Of a stretch of 64,000 nt of DNA, positions 34,971 through 43,540 are shown in pieces (the stretch's first letter is position 1; every line of letters starts with the position of its first letter). Below the pieces are notes generated by a model. The model saw only the letters and a list, made by a program, of their open reading frames with translations, had not been told where the DNA came from and did no database searches. Location of the stretch: the NCBI RefSeq assembly GCF_014202035.1, contig NZ_JACHFR010000001.1, positions 806,001 through 870,000 on the forward strand. Direction: 5' to 3'. Made by a program: the position numbers and the translations under genes. This DNA is from Treponema rectale (GTDB taxonomy: Bacteria > Spirochaetota > Spirochaetia > Treponematales > Treponemataceae).

Positions 34971-35518
34971 TTAAAGACCTCTCCATTAAGCCATGATGTA
35001 TTCCACCACAAAGCTATGATCATGATTATTGCAATTGTAAGAAGTACAATGAATATATCCTTTGGAGTTTTTCCGGTTGCAGCAGATCTTTTTCTGATTG
35101 TATTTACAACCGGCACCAGAATAAATATCGAAAGCATGCAGGCAACTGATATTAATACGCATTCACTTAAAGATGTACTTTCATATAAAGCTAAAAGAAC
35201 ACAAAGAAAGGATATGGCAAATTCAGCAGTACTGGTTTTTGCACTTAAACGCAGGATTGTTTCTATGAAGCTTGAAACTGAGATAAGTATCAGTACGGTT
35301 ACAAAAGGTATCATATCCGTAAGCTGTTCTTTTGTAAGGAGATTTACAGAAAAAAGATAGCTTAATGATGATGAGGCACTTACGCTGCAAAGAAATTTAA
35401 AAAGTTTTATTAAGTATAACCTTGGTGACTGAGAATAAAATGTAAGCCGCGAAAGACCGATTCCATATATAAAAACGGCGGAAGATAAAAATGTATAAAA
35501 CAGAACAGTCAGAAGCAT
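34967..35518 (-). CDS. rnfA: Rnf complex subunit A-like membrane protein, divergent
   Basis: A 183-residue integral membrane protein with about six spans, the RnfA length (about 190). Position between E and B and size identify it, as sequence match is weak. RnfA normally holds an intramembrane [2Fe-2S] cluster through cysteines in FLGxCPF and in TTNCAVLG. The first site here is IGLSRLTFY with no cysteine, while a cysteine remains in FAISFLCVLLAL. Thus only part of the cluster site is left. The basic loop TIRKRSAATGKTPKD lies before the last span. It overlaps rnfB by four bases. Confidence 0.6.
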   Translation of the reverse strand: MLLTVLFYTFLSSAVFIYGIGLSRLTFYSQSPRLYLIKLFKFLCSVSASSSLSYLFSVNLLTKEQLTDMIPFVTVLILISVSSFIETILRLSAKTSTAEFAISFLCVLLALYESTSLSECVLISVACMLSIFILVPVVNTIRKRSAATGKTPKDIFIVLLTIAIIMIIALWWNTSWLNGEVFK

Positions 35519-36133
35519 TTAGTCCTCCACCTTTTTTAAGATTATAAATTTATCATATATAAGGGAATAAACAAGAATTGTTACGGCAAGCATTATGACT
35601 GCCCCCGGTATCGAAGCCCAGAATATTCCTGAAGCATATGCTGTAGAGCGGCTTATTACAAGTTCAAATATGCCGGAGGGACAGGGAAAAGAAACGGTAC
35701 CATATCCAAAAATATCCCTGAAAAGTGCAAAGCATAATCCGAAAACTGTAAAAGAGCCGGCTGAAGTAAAATTTGCTGTCAGTTCTTTTTTTAATGAATC
35801 TATTTCCGGAATATAGAGCTTAGTAACAATAAAAGAACAGGTAGCGGCTATATAAAGTGCAAAAGAAAGAACAAATGAGGAAAGCGGACTGTATAAATTC
35901 AAAAACTGTTTGAATAATATGGCTGATGTTATGACGGTTGAAACACTTATTGGGATCTGCAGTTCCTCAAGGTGAAGAATAAGTATAAGCTTTCTTATTA
36001 ATGTGCCTGTGAGAATAAAAAAATTATATGCAAGAAGTATTAATAAAGCGTATGCAAAACGTCCAGGGATAAAAACCAGTAAGGCAAGGGATTGGATGAG
36101 TATATTATAGATGCAGGATTTTTTTAAAAACAT
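35519..36133 (-). CDS. rnfE: Rnf complex subunit E-like membrane protein, divergent
   Basis: A 204-residue membrane protein with six spans, matching RnfE length. NILIQSLALLVFIPG aligns with the family NPVLVQALGLCP but lacks its cysteine. AATCSFIVTKL stands where VNCAILGRA is expected and keeps one cysteine. The loop FALFRDIFGYGTVSF corresponds to the conserved REILGxGT segment. RnfE and RnfA together normally form the membrane core that carries electrons through one [2Fe-2S] centre. One base separates it from rnfA. Confidence 0.65.
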   Translation of the reverse strand: MFLKKSCIYNILIQSLALLVFIPGRFAYALLILLAYNFFILTGTLIRKLILILHLEELQIPISVSTVITSAILFKQFLNLYSPLSSFVLSFALYIAATCSFIVTKLYIPEIDSLKKELTANFTSAGSFTVFGLCFALFRDIFGYGTVSFPCPSGIFELVISRSTAYASGIFWASIPGAVIMLAVTILVYSLIYDKFIILKKVED

Positions 36134-36134
36134 T

Positions 36135-36641
36135 TTATTTAACTTCCTCCTTAATGGCTTCTTTCATAAAACCAGGTATTTTCTTTTTCCAGTAGGAAAT
36201 TTGGTTTGCAATACCGGTCTGTCTGATGCTCCGTTCTGCTTTTTCTGAAACACCATCAAACGCTACAAAAACTGCCTCATCCTCAGAAGCGTTATATGTA
36301 AAAATACATGGAACAGATGAATAAATTGTAGTAATGCGTATGATTACTGCATAGACATCATTATTTCCTGAAAGTTTCCATGCTGCAGCTGTAGCAGAAA
36401 GAGCTGAAGGAAGAGCCAGTTGAGTTTCTGCAGAAGCTTCTATGGAATTTTCATTGAGAATTTTGTTTACCCGCTCTTTCAGTCCCTGATTATAGGAGTT
36501 TTTTGAAATAAGACAGAACAAAAGGATAAGGCCAAAAAGAACTGTAATTATTGCTGCAAAAAATCCAAGTTTAATGAGCTGTTTTTTATAAAATTCAAGC
36601 TGTTCGTTAGGAACTTCAATAATTTCATCAGACATTTTCAT
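36135..36641 (-). CDS. rnfG: Rnf complex subunit G-like protein without flavinylation motif
   Basis: A 168-residue protein with one N-terminal span (about 23-46) and a soluble outside domain, the RnfG plan. RnfG usually carries covalent FMN on a threonine in SGAT near its C-terminus. Here the C-terminal part reads SIRQTGIANQISYWKKKIPGF, with no SGAT. The length is about 40 residues less than usual. The gene lies in the RnfG position, overlaps rnfD by 14 bases and is one base from rnfE. With the FMN site gone, it may be structural. Confidence 0.6.
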   Translation of the reverse strand: MKMSDEIIEVPNEQLEFYKKQLIKLGFFAAIITVLFGLILLFCLISKNSYNQGLKERVNKILNENSIEASAETQLALPSALSATAAAWKLSGNNDVYAVIIRITTIYSSVPCIFTYNASEDEAVFVAFDGVSEKAERSIRQTGIANQISYWKKKIPGFMKEAIKEEVK

Positions 36642-37710
36642 TCTCCCTTACGGCATTTACTTTTGGAAGAAGATACTTCTTAATTGATGATAATGCCTTT
36701 CTGTTTTCAAAATACTGAATCATCGGACTAATAAGATTCATTATGAGAATTATAAAAATAAAGCCGGCTGAAGATGTTCCGAATCCGATTATGATGAATG
36801 CAAAAACTGCGGCTGTGAAAGCATAGAAAATCTTCCCTGCTTTTGTAAGGGGGGTAGTTCCATACCACTGAAGAAGATACGTAGAATAAAAGATGGTTCC
36901 GCTCGTAAGGAGTGCGAGCAGCATATCTCCCTGCAGAGGCGTACCGTTTATAAAATTCGGAAGAAGAAGTCTTACCAGCAGAAGATATGCAAGTAAAAAT
37001 ATGGAAGGAATAATGAAATCCAGAATTGAATATGATATGAACAGGATAAGTGAAATCAAAGAGAGAAAATTAAATCTGAAGGCCGGAATTAATGAACCGG
37101 AATCAAGAATCATGCTTATATATCCGTTAGGAATTGAAATCTTAAAGAATGAAAAAATATTTTTATTAAGAAAATCAGTTATTTTATAATCGAAAGTGAA
37201 AATTTTTACGCTTCCATCCTGTATAAGCGAAAGAGCAGCATTTCTTGCCTGAAGGGAATGTGCAGAAATGGTAAAACTCGGAAAATATGACGGATCAAGA
37301 AAAAACAGAACTGCAACTGTAAGGGCAGCTGGATTCACCCAGCTTGAAGCGAAACTGCCAAAAACATATTTACCTGAGAGAAAACAAAAAAAAGTAATTA
37401 TAAATACAATCAGGAACGGATAGTTTTGAGGTATGAGAAGTCCTGTAATCAGTCCCTGAATTACGGCAACAGGATAATTTGTCCTGAAATTATTCTTACC
37501 CGTTTTAAATACAGTCTCACAGGCAACAGACGCTGCAAGAGCACTGAAAGTTGTTACGAGAGCGGAAAAACTTTTTGTTGCTGCAAGCAGTATTACCTGC
37601 AGCAAAAGCATTGCAATCATAATCTTGGATGAAGTTGCTACAGACGGAGTAAGAAATGTATATGGAGTAAGCGTCATGCTGTTTTTACTGGAAAAGGTTT
37701 TAAATTGCAT
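36628..37710 (-). CDS. rnfD: Rnf complex subunit D-like membrane protein without FMN motif
   Basis: A 360-residue membrane protein with about ten spans, the length and plan of RnfD/NqrB. The region LLALLTSGTIFYSTYLLQW followed by GTTPLTKAGKIFY aligns with the RnfD stretch GAFFMATDPVTSPLT, and SAGFIFIILIMNLISPMI with EGVSFAILLMNxxxPLID. The usual flavinylation SGATPL is not seen; the corresponding loop is FTISAHSLQARNAALSLI. The family proton/sodium-pumping fold seems retained without its FMN. It overlaps rnfC by 11 bases. Confidence 0.7.
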   Translation of the reverse strand: MQFKTFSSKNSMTLTPYTFLTPSVATSSKIMIAMLLLQVILLAATKSFSALVTTFSALAASVACETVFKTGKNNFRTNYPVAVIQGLITGLLIPQNYPFLIVFIITFFCFLSGKYVFGSFASSWVNPAALTVAVLFFLDPSYFPSFTISAHSLQARNAALSLIQDGSVKIFTFDYKITDFLNKNIFSFFKISIPNGYISMILDSGSLIPAFRFNFLSLISLILFISYSILDFIIPSIFLLAYLLLVRLLLPNFINGTPLQGDMLLALLTSGTIFYSTYLLQWYGTTPLTKAGKIFYAFTAAVFAFIIIGFGTSSAGFIFIILIMNLISPMIQYFENRKALSSIKKYLLPKVNAVRENENV

Positions 37711-38986
37711 TTTTTCCCCTCACTAAAGAAATTGTCTGACTTAAAGCAATTCTGGACGGACAGACTGTATTACACAGATTACAACCAGAACACAGCATGG
37801 CTGTATTAATAAGATCCCTGTCATTTCTGTTATGAAAAATCATATCCGGATAAAGATGCTCTGGACAAATACTTCTGCACCTTCCGCAGTGAATGCAGCT
37901 GCTTATGGTTGCATCATTAAATTCTGTTCTCTTTGTAAATTCAATACTTTTAATTGATTTTGTGACAGTGATATCAAGGGATGGAACTGCACTTCCCTTC
38001 AACATTCCGTTGATTATGACAAGATTACTGTCAGTCTTTAAGCCGCCGCACTGATTTACAAGATCCTTAAGAGGCGTTCCTATCCTTACGCGGAGCACGG
38101 CAGAAGCATTTATACATTCACCGCATACATGAACAAAACGTTCTACTACAGGAATACCTGCTGCACATGCTTCCCATGCAGAATATGCGGTAACGCTGTC
38201 TATGAATATGCAGTTTGTATTTACATTGCGGAACTTATCATTTATGGAAGATTCTGCTTTTTTTATTGTTTTAATGAGATCCTGTTTTGATCCTGACGGA
38301 TATTTACCTGTATCTGCTTCACATAAAAGACATGGAATATCTGTTATATATGAGACGTCAGGCCTTTCAAATACGTTTTTAGAGACAACAAATATAATTC
38401 CGTCTGCTTTCATTGCATGAGAGACAACATGGGCTCCCTTTACAACTTCTGCAGTGTAATTCTTTGAAACAAATAAATCCGTATAGATTCCTGGATCTTC
38501 ATCAAAAAGTCTTACTATAAGGAAACGGTTTTTCTGGATGGTATAGTTTTTAATCTGGTCTGCCAGAGAAGAGGTACCGTTAAAAGTATTAACTACACCT
38601 TTATCCTTAAGTTCAAAAACAATATTTTCCGGTGACTTGGACTTCCAGTCGGTTTCCTGAAGTTTTTTTCCCAGATATTTAAAGCTTCCGCCTGTTTTTA
38701 TTTTAACAGCCTTAGAAATTTTTCCACTGGGAAGCAGTATTTCAGTAATAGAATCTATTTTTCCGGAAACAGATGCATTTACATCTGCTCCATAAGAACC
38801 GTCATTCTCAGTAAGGACGCCAATTGTCTGTCCTTCTTTTACAGAATCACCGGCTTTTACAGTAGGTTCATAAAGACCGGAGTCAAGCTGGCTCAAAGGA
38901 ATTGACGCATAAAGCGGTAAAAAAGATCTTACGCTTTTTTTAATTTCATGTTTTTCTGTCTGAACAAAATATTTTATATTTTTCAT
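37700..38986 (-). CDS. rnfC: Rnf complex subunit C-like Fe-S protein, NADH/FMN motifs lost
   Basis: A 428-residue RnfC homologue, normally the NADH-oxidising subunit. Homology is clear from KYPSGSKQDLI, AGIPVVERFVHVCGE, IGTPLKDLVNQCGG and two intact [4Fe-4S] motifs (Cys 364, 367, 370, 374 and Cys 399, 402, 405, 409). The flavin/NADH signature GGAGFPT is replaced by NTFNGTSSL, and ECEPY by DEDPG. The NADH site is therefore unlikely to work. Its start overlaps the stop of the upstream membrane-protein gene by four bases. Confidence 0.75.
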   Translation of the reverse strand: MKNIKYFVQTEKHEIKKSVRSFLPLYASIPLSQLDSGLYEPTVKAGDSVKEGQTIGVLTENDGSYGADVNASVSGKIDSITEILLPSGKISKAVKIKTGGSFKYLGKKLQETDWKSKSPENIVFELKDKGVVNTFNGTSSLADQIKNYTIQKNRFLIVRLFDEDPGIYTDLFVSKNYTAEVVKGAHVVSHAMKADGIIFVVSKNVFERPDVSYITDIPCLLCEADTGKYPSGSKQDLIKTIKKAESSINDKFRNVNTNCIFIDSVTAYSAWEACAAGIPVVERFVHVCGECINASAVLRVRIGTPLKDLVNQCGGLKTDSNLVIINGMLKGSAVPSLDITVTKSIKSIEFTKRTEFNDATISSCIHCGRCRSICPEHLYPDMIFHNRNDRDLINTAMLCSGCNLCNTVCPSRIALSQTISLVRGKNAI

Positions 38987-40374
38987 TTACTTCTTCCGGA
39001 AAGAAAATGGAATAACCAGATAACTGGTACAACAATAGCACTTATAATTATAAGAATCAAACTCCATGTGAAATTTTCAGTTTCTGAGTGTCCGGCCCTG
39101 GAATATCCTGCCTTAAAATCATTTTTCTGCTCTATAAGTACGTTTTCAATCAGTAACGGGGAGGATTTTTTTATCTGCTCCGCCATTTTACGAATGAAAT
39201 CACTGTCATACGTAAGTACCGTTCTGGAAAACTCAATGATACCTGAAGAAGATTTTTCGTACGCAGGAACAGAAACACTGTCTCCCGGTTCAGGATTTTT
39301 ATCAAAAACATCCGTATTCAAATTTTTGTATGGAAAACTCACGGTATTCCAGGCCCAGTTATAATAATCTTTTGCATCCGGCAGTTCCACTGTCTCTTCA
39401 TTCTTATCAGTTACAGGAGAAGGAAGCTCAACCGGAGCTGAGGTTTTTACATCAGCAAAAGAAGAGTTCGTAAGAAAAAAAATCATTATAACGGCAATAA
39501 TTACCGGTGCGGCAAGAATTCTATTTATTGATTTTTTTGAAAAAAGCACCAGCTGACCTGCTGAAAAAATAGGAACAAAAGTAAACGAAAGTTTTGATTC
39601 CCTGAAGCAGATGAACTGGCGGTAAAGATAAATCATGGATAAAGAAGAAAGTACAGTGCATGCACCTAAAAGCGCAGAGCGTATTGATGAAAGAAGCATT
39701 ACGGCAAGGGCTGCTGCCGCTAAGAATCTTATTGCTTTATCCCCAAGGATTTTTTTTATGCTGCCTTTTCTGTTCCACAGCCTTTGAGAAATAAAGATAA
39801 TGCACAGAAACAGGATTACGGAACAGGCAGTGGAATATACCGGTATTGCTGCGGAATAAATTAAAAACATGATTCCTGACAGTAAAAAAAGAATTCTGTT
39901 TTCACTGAAATATAAAAAAAAGAAAAACAAAACAGCACATGCCAGAGGAACGATAATCGGATAGCCGCCAGTGGAGTCAATTCCTGACTCAGAGGTCAGA
40001 TCATGGGAAATAACTTTCAGAGCTTCAGTCAGCTGGCGTTTATACTTTTCCGGAACATAATACAGCCTGTATTTTCCGCTTTTATCATAAAAATAGTTCA
40101 GTCTGAGGCCAAGATAACTGTTCATTGAAGAAGGAAGTACGGGGGTTACCGGAGAAATAAGTGGAGAAAACTGTACTGAAAGAGATATGACATCCGTACA
40201 GCCCTGTTCCTTTAATACCTTAAGAATTTCACCTTCAGTAACAGAGGTATCTGCATAAAGTACTGAATAATTATTCCATATTTTTCCCCCTGGAATAACT
40301 CTGAAAACAAAGAGCATAATCAGAGTAAATACAATAATAAATACTGGAAGAATCAAATTTTTTACGTACTTCAT
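38983..40374 (-). CDS. Multi-span membrane protein of unknown function heading the Rnf-like operon
   Basis: A 463-residue protein I do not recognise. It has one N-terminal span (about 8-27) and an extracytoplasmic domain of about 110 residues (30-138) rich in aromatic residues. About six spans (141-320) come next, then a second extracytoplasmic domain (about 322-435) rich in D, E and S, and a final span (442-458). This gives two outside domains on a membrane hub. It is the first gene of the operon and overlaps rnfC by four bases, so its dose is matched to the Rnf subunits. A role as an extra Rnf subunit or assembly factor is inferred from position alone. Confidence 0.75.
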   Translation of the reverse strand: MKYVKNLILPVFIIVFTLIMLFVFRVIPGGKIWNNYSVLYADTSVTEGEILKVLKEQGCTDVISLSVQFSPLISPVTPVLPSSMNSYLGLRLNYFYDKSGKYRLYYVPEKYKRQLTEALKVISHDLTSESGIDSTGGYPIIVPLACAVLFFFFLYFSENRILFLLSGIMFLIYSAAIPVYSTACSVILFLCIIFISQRLWNRKGSIKKILGDKAIRFLAAAALAVMLLSSIRSALLGACTVLSSLSMIYLYRQFICFRESKLSFTFVPIFSAGQLVLFSKKSINRILAAPVIIAVIMIFFLTNSSFADVKTSAPVELPSPVTDKNEETVELPDAKDYYNWAWNTVSFPYKNLNTDVFDKNPEPGDSVSVPAYEKSSSGIIEFSRTVLTYDSDFIRKMAEQIKKSSPLLIENVLIEQKNDFKAGYSRAGHSETENFTWSLILIIISAIVVPVIWLFHFLSGRSK

Positions 40375-40384
40375 GGGAGTGGAC

Positions 40385-40417
40385 AGTATAGCATATTGTT
40401 TATTTTAATTCTATAAT
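40385..40417. promoter_or_regulatory. Face-to-face divergent promoters of the Rnf-like operon and rluA gene
   Basis: On the minus strand, an extended -10 TGC-TATACT (box at 40390-40385) leads to the 40374 gene. On the plus strand TATAAT (40412-40417) leads to the 40429 gene. The -10 boxes end 10 and 11 bases before their ATGs with no Shine-Dalgarno, so both transcripts would be leaderless. The -35 regions lie over each other, so the two promoters may compete. Confidence 0.5.
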
Positions 40418-40428
40418 AAATCTAAAAT

Positions 40429-41400
40429 ATGGATTTTAAGGTTTTTACAGCCGGAAAAGATGATGCCGGCCGGCGGCTTGATCGTGTAATAAAAAAGATT
40501 TTTACAGAATCACAAATTAATTCAAATATCCACGGGCTGATCAGAAAAAAACTGATTCGTCTTAACGGGGTAAAAACAGAAGCATCCGTTCTGCTTCAGG
40601 AAGGTGACAGAATTGAAGCAGCAGCCTTTTTGTTCAGCAGCAATGATTCCGCTAAAGAAAAATTAACTGCCGTGAAAACTGATTTTCCATATAAAATACT
40701 TTTTAAGAATCCTGACATTCTTTTTATAGGAAAACCTGCAGGGATAAATGTACAGCCGGCTGCTTCCGGAGAAACTTCAGTTTCATCAGTAATAAAAGAT
40801 TTCTTTTCTTCTGCAGATTCCCTGGCCTTTACACCTGCCCCGCTTCACAGACTGGATAAGAATACATCAGGTGTTCTTGCTGTTTCCATGAGCATGAAGG
40901 GAGCAAGATGGTTTTCAGAAAACATTTCCTCTCACAAAGTACAGAAAATTTATCTTGCCGTATTAAACGGAGTTATAGACGCAGAAGAAACCTGGACAGA
41001 CAGCATGGAAGATTCCGGTGAAGAAAAAAACTTCAGAACAAGTAAAGTATTTTTAAACAAAAAAGGCCAGACGGATACCGCAAAGGAATGCATCACTACC
41101 GTAAAACCAATAAAATCAGGACTCTTTTGTAAAAAAAATGTAACTTTTTGCCAGATTACGATTTTAACAGGCAGAAAGCATCAGATCAGGGCTCAGAGTG
41201 CAGCAAGAAATCATCCCCTTACAGGAGATTCTGCTTACGGTGGCGGCAGTGGAAAATTTTTCCTTCATGCATGGAAAATAAAGTTTCCGGAGGATAATCC
41301 CCTGTTACTTCCGGAAGAGATATGCTGTCCCCTTCCGTCTGATTTTGATGAATTTCTAAAAACAAACTTGAAAATACAAAGTTCAGCAGATATAATTTAA
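40429..41400 (+). CDS. RluA-family RNA pseudouridine synthase
   Basis: A 323-residue enzyme that isomerises uridine in rRNA or tRNA. An S4-like RNA-binding domain fills residues 1-70 (GRRLDRVIKKIF, LIRLNGVK). The catalytic motif HRLDKNTSGVL with its aspartate follows in the middle. TGRKHQIRAQSAARNHPLTGDSAYGG then closes the active site. The size and S4 domain point to the RluC/RluD class, but the modified position cannot be set by eye. Confidence 0.92.
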   Translation: MDFKVFTAGKDDAGRRLDRVIKKIFTESQINSNIHGLIRKKLIRLNGVKTEASVLLQEGDRIEAAAFLFSSNDSAKEKLTAVKTDFPYKILFKNPDILFIGKPAGINVQPAASGETSVSSVIKDFFSSADSLAFTPAPLHRLDKNTSGVLAVSMSMKGARWFSENISSHKVQKIYLAVLNGVIDAEETWTDSMEDSGEEKNFRTSKVFLNKKGQTDTAKECITTVKPIKSGLFCKKNVTFCQITILTGRKHQIRAQSAARNHPLTGDSAYGGGSGKFFLHAWKIKFPEDNPLLLPEEICCPLPSDFDEFLKTNLKIQSSADII

Positions 41401-41412
41401 AAAAGGGTTTTC

Positions 41413-42345
41413 ATGAGTATTTTTCACAGATTATTAAATCATTCCATTTCAGTTTATGCTCTTGTCGGTGAAAGCGGAACCGGAAAAAGTTTCAGGGCAA
41501 AACTTCTTACTCAGAAGTACGGAATAGAAGCCATCATTGATGACGGTCTTCTTATTCAGGATGAAAAAATTCTGGCAGGCAGATCTGCCAAACATGAAAA
41601 AACATATCTTGGTGCCGTAAGAATAGCCCTTTTTGATGATAAAGAGCATAGAGATGAAGTTGCAAAAGTTCTCCTGAAGTCAAAGATAAAGAAAATCCTT
41701 CTCCTTGGAACAAGTGAAAAAATGGTGACAAAAATTGCAACAAGGCTTCAGCTTCCACCTCCTGAAAAAATCATAAAAATAGAAGACATTGCAAGCCGTG
41801 AAGAAATTGAAAAAGCAATCCGGAGCAGGCAGATTGAGGGAAAACATGTCATTCCTGTCCCTGCCATAGAAGTTAAGAAAACTTATTCACAGATTTTTTA
41901 TAAATCCATCAGGGAAATTATTTCAAAAAGTTCACATAAAATATTTAAGCGAAAGGAAAGTTCCCTGTCTGAAAAATCTATTGTTACTCCTGAATTCAGT
42001 AAAAAAGGAAGAATAGAAATCTCAGAGGCTGCTTTAAGCCAGATGACCATGCACTGCATAAATGAATTTGATCAGGCTGTAAAGGTTAAAAAACTTAATA
42101 TAAAAACAGATTCTCACGGATACAGGCTTATTGTTACAGTTGATGTACCATTTGGAAAACAGCTTACCGGTGAAATCAGAAACATGCAGCAGTACATTGT
42201 GGAAAACATTGAACGTTTCACCGGAATCCTCATCGAGGAAGTCAGCATAGTAATCGACAAGATAACTATGGTTAAAGCAGAAACTCCAGCTGATTCTCCT
42301 GTACCGGCATTTAAAAAGATTTTCTCAAAAAAAAATAAGGCGTAA
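41413..42345 (+). CDS. P-loop ATPase-like domain fused to an Asp23/Gls24-like domain
   Basis: A 310-residue two-part protein. The N-terminal half has a P-loop GESGTGKS (19-26) and a kinase-like layout (IDDGLLIQDEKI, then KKILLLGTSEKMVTKIATRL), suggesting ATP binding. The C-terminal half, from about 205, reads RIEISEAALSQM then YRLIVTVDVPFGKQL and IVENIERFTGI, the pattern of Asp23/Gls24 (DUF322) domains found in Gram-positive envelope-stress and cell-envelope proteins. A basic linker (about 165-195) separates them. The combination is unusual. It follows the pseudouridine synthase by 12 bases and may be co-transcribed. The function is unknown. Confidence 0.7.
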   Translation: MSIFHRLLNHSISVYALVGESGTGKSFRAKLLTQKYGIEAIIDDGLLIQDEKILAGRSAKHEKTYLGAVRIALFDDKEHRDEVAKVLLKSKIKKILLLGTSEKMVTKIATRLQLPPPEKIIKIEDIASREEIEKAIRSRQIEGKHVIPVPAIEVKKTYSQIFYKSIREIISKSSHKIFKRKESSLSEKSIVTPEFSKKGRIEISEAALSQMTMHCINEFDQAVKVKKLNIKTDSHGYRLIVTVDVPFGKQLTGEIRNMQQYIVENIERFTGILIEEVSIVIDKITMVKAETPADSPVPAFKKIFSKKNKA

Positions 42346-42355
42346 TTCTTAGAAA

Positions 42356-43492
42356 TCAGCTGACGGTACGTTTTTTTCTTGCTGATACCTGATTTTCACT
42401 ACTTTCCTGTGAGCGGCGGCGACGCTTGCTTTCTTTAAAACTTACTCCCAGGGATTTCAAAATCTTTACTACAGCATACTCCAGTTCAGTTCTCTGGGGA
42501 TTCATTGGAAGAACGAAATTACGGCAGCGGGCCCATGTTCTTTTAAACAGTTCAGAAGATTCCGATGCAGTTTTAGGTTCCCTGCTCCAGTCTGTAAGGG
42601 AAGAAACAAAATCTTTAAGTATGAAATAAAGTTTGTCTCCCAGTTTCATATTTGGATTTTCTGTTACTTCTTTATCAAGTTCTTTAAGACTTTCAAGGTA
42701 TGCGGCTGCATATTTTCTGTTCTCAAGCATGAGATTTGTTGCTGCAGGCTGAAGATAAATATATAAATCCGTATCAAGTGCGGCAGAAACTACCTCAAAG
42801 GAATGTCCGCAGTTAATTATCTTCAGAACTTCTTCTGTAAGTCTTGAAGGAGAAACCGGAGAAAGAAGAGATGAAGACTCACGTATTTTTTTCTTGAGTG
42901 AACGGGGAAGAGAACATTTTGTAGTTGAGGAATATTTTACGGCCCTCAGCATCCGGACAGGATCTTCTACAAAAATTCTGTCCAGTGGAATAATAGGTTT
43001 AACAACCCCTGCCCTTATATCTTTTACACCGTTTACGTAATCAATAATCTGCTGACGGAAGGGATCGTAATAAAGCGCATTAAGGGAAAAATCCCTTCTC
43101 ATTACGTCCTCATCCATAGTGCCGAAAGTATTTCCTACAGAACCTGCAACTGTAGAACGGAAGGTTGATACTTCAAAAATTTTCTGGCCGAAAAAAACAT
43201 GTACCAGACGAAATCTTTTTCCGATTATGCGGGAATTACGAAAAATACGCTTAATCCTGCTTGGTGTGGCATCTGTTACTATATCAAAATCTTTTGGAGT
43301 CTTACCTATCAGAAGGTCTCTTACAGCACCACCTACAATGTATGCTGAAAATCCGTTATCTCTGAGTCTGCTTATTACAAATAATGCATCGCTGTCTATG
43401 GACGACAGCGGAATATTATGCTCTTCTTTTGTATATATGACGGCTTTTTTTACAGGCCGTCCCTTTTCATCAGTTCCATATCTAAATAACAC
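42356..43492 (-). CDS. pcnB: Polynucleotide adenylyltransferase family protein (PcnB-like)
   Basis: A 378-residue nucleotidyltransferase of the poly(A) polymerase / CCA-adding class II family. The catalytic GGAVRDLLIGKTPKDFDIVTD is at about 55-75, followed by FRNSRIIGKRFRLVHV, a mark of PcnB rather than CCA enzymes. RRDFSLNALYYDP and EDPVRMLRAVKYS follow. The C-terminus carries a strongly basic tail (RRRRSQESSENQVSARKK), as in E. coli PcnB, which would help bind RNA. It would tail mRNA 3' ends to aid decay. It converges with the fusion-protein gene. Confidence 0.85.
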   Translation of the reverse strand: MLFRYGTDEKGRPVKKAVIYTKEEHNIPLSSIDSDALFVISRLRDNGFSAYIVGGAVRDLLIGKTPKDFDIVTDATPSRIKRIFRNSRIIGKRFRLVHVFFGQKIFEVSTFRSTVAGSVGNTFGTMDEDVMRRDFSLNALYYDPFRQQIIDYVNGVKDIRAGVVKPIIPLDRIFVEDPVRMLRAVKYSSTTKCSLPRSLKKKIRESSSLLSPVSPSRLTEEVLKIINCGHSFEVVSAALDTDLYIYLQPAATNLMLENRKYAAAYLESLKELDKEVTENPNMKLGDKLYFILKDFVSSLTDWSREPKTASESSELFKRTWARCRNFVLPMNPQRTELEYAVVKILKSLGVSFKESKRRRRSQESSENQVSARKKRTVS

Positions 43493-43540
43493 AGTGTGCT
43501 AATATTAGTATTGAAGGCAAATTTAATCAAGAACACAGCA

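Noticed and set aside
34425-38986. Rnf-like genes as simple pseudogenes
   Set aside because: No stop codon or frame break occurs in any of the genes and the overlaps are kept, which argues for selection rather than decay.
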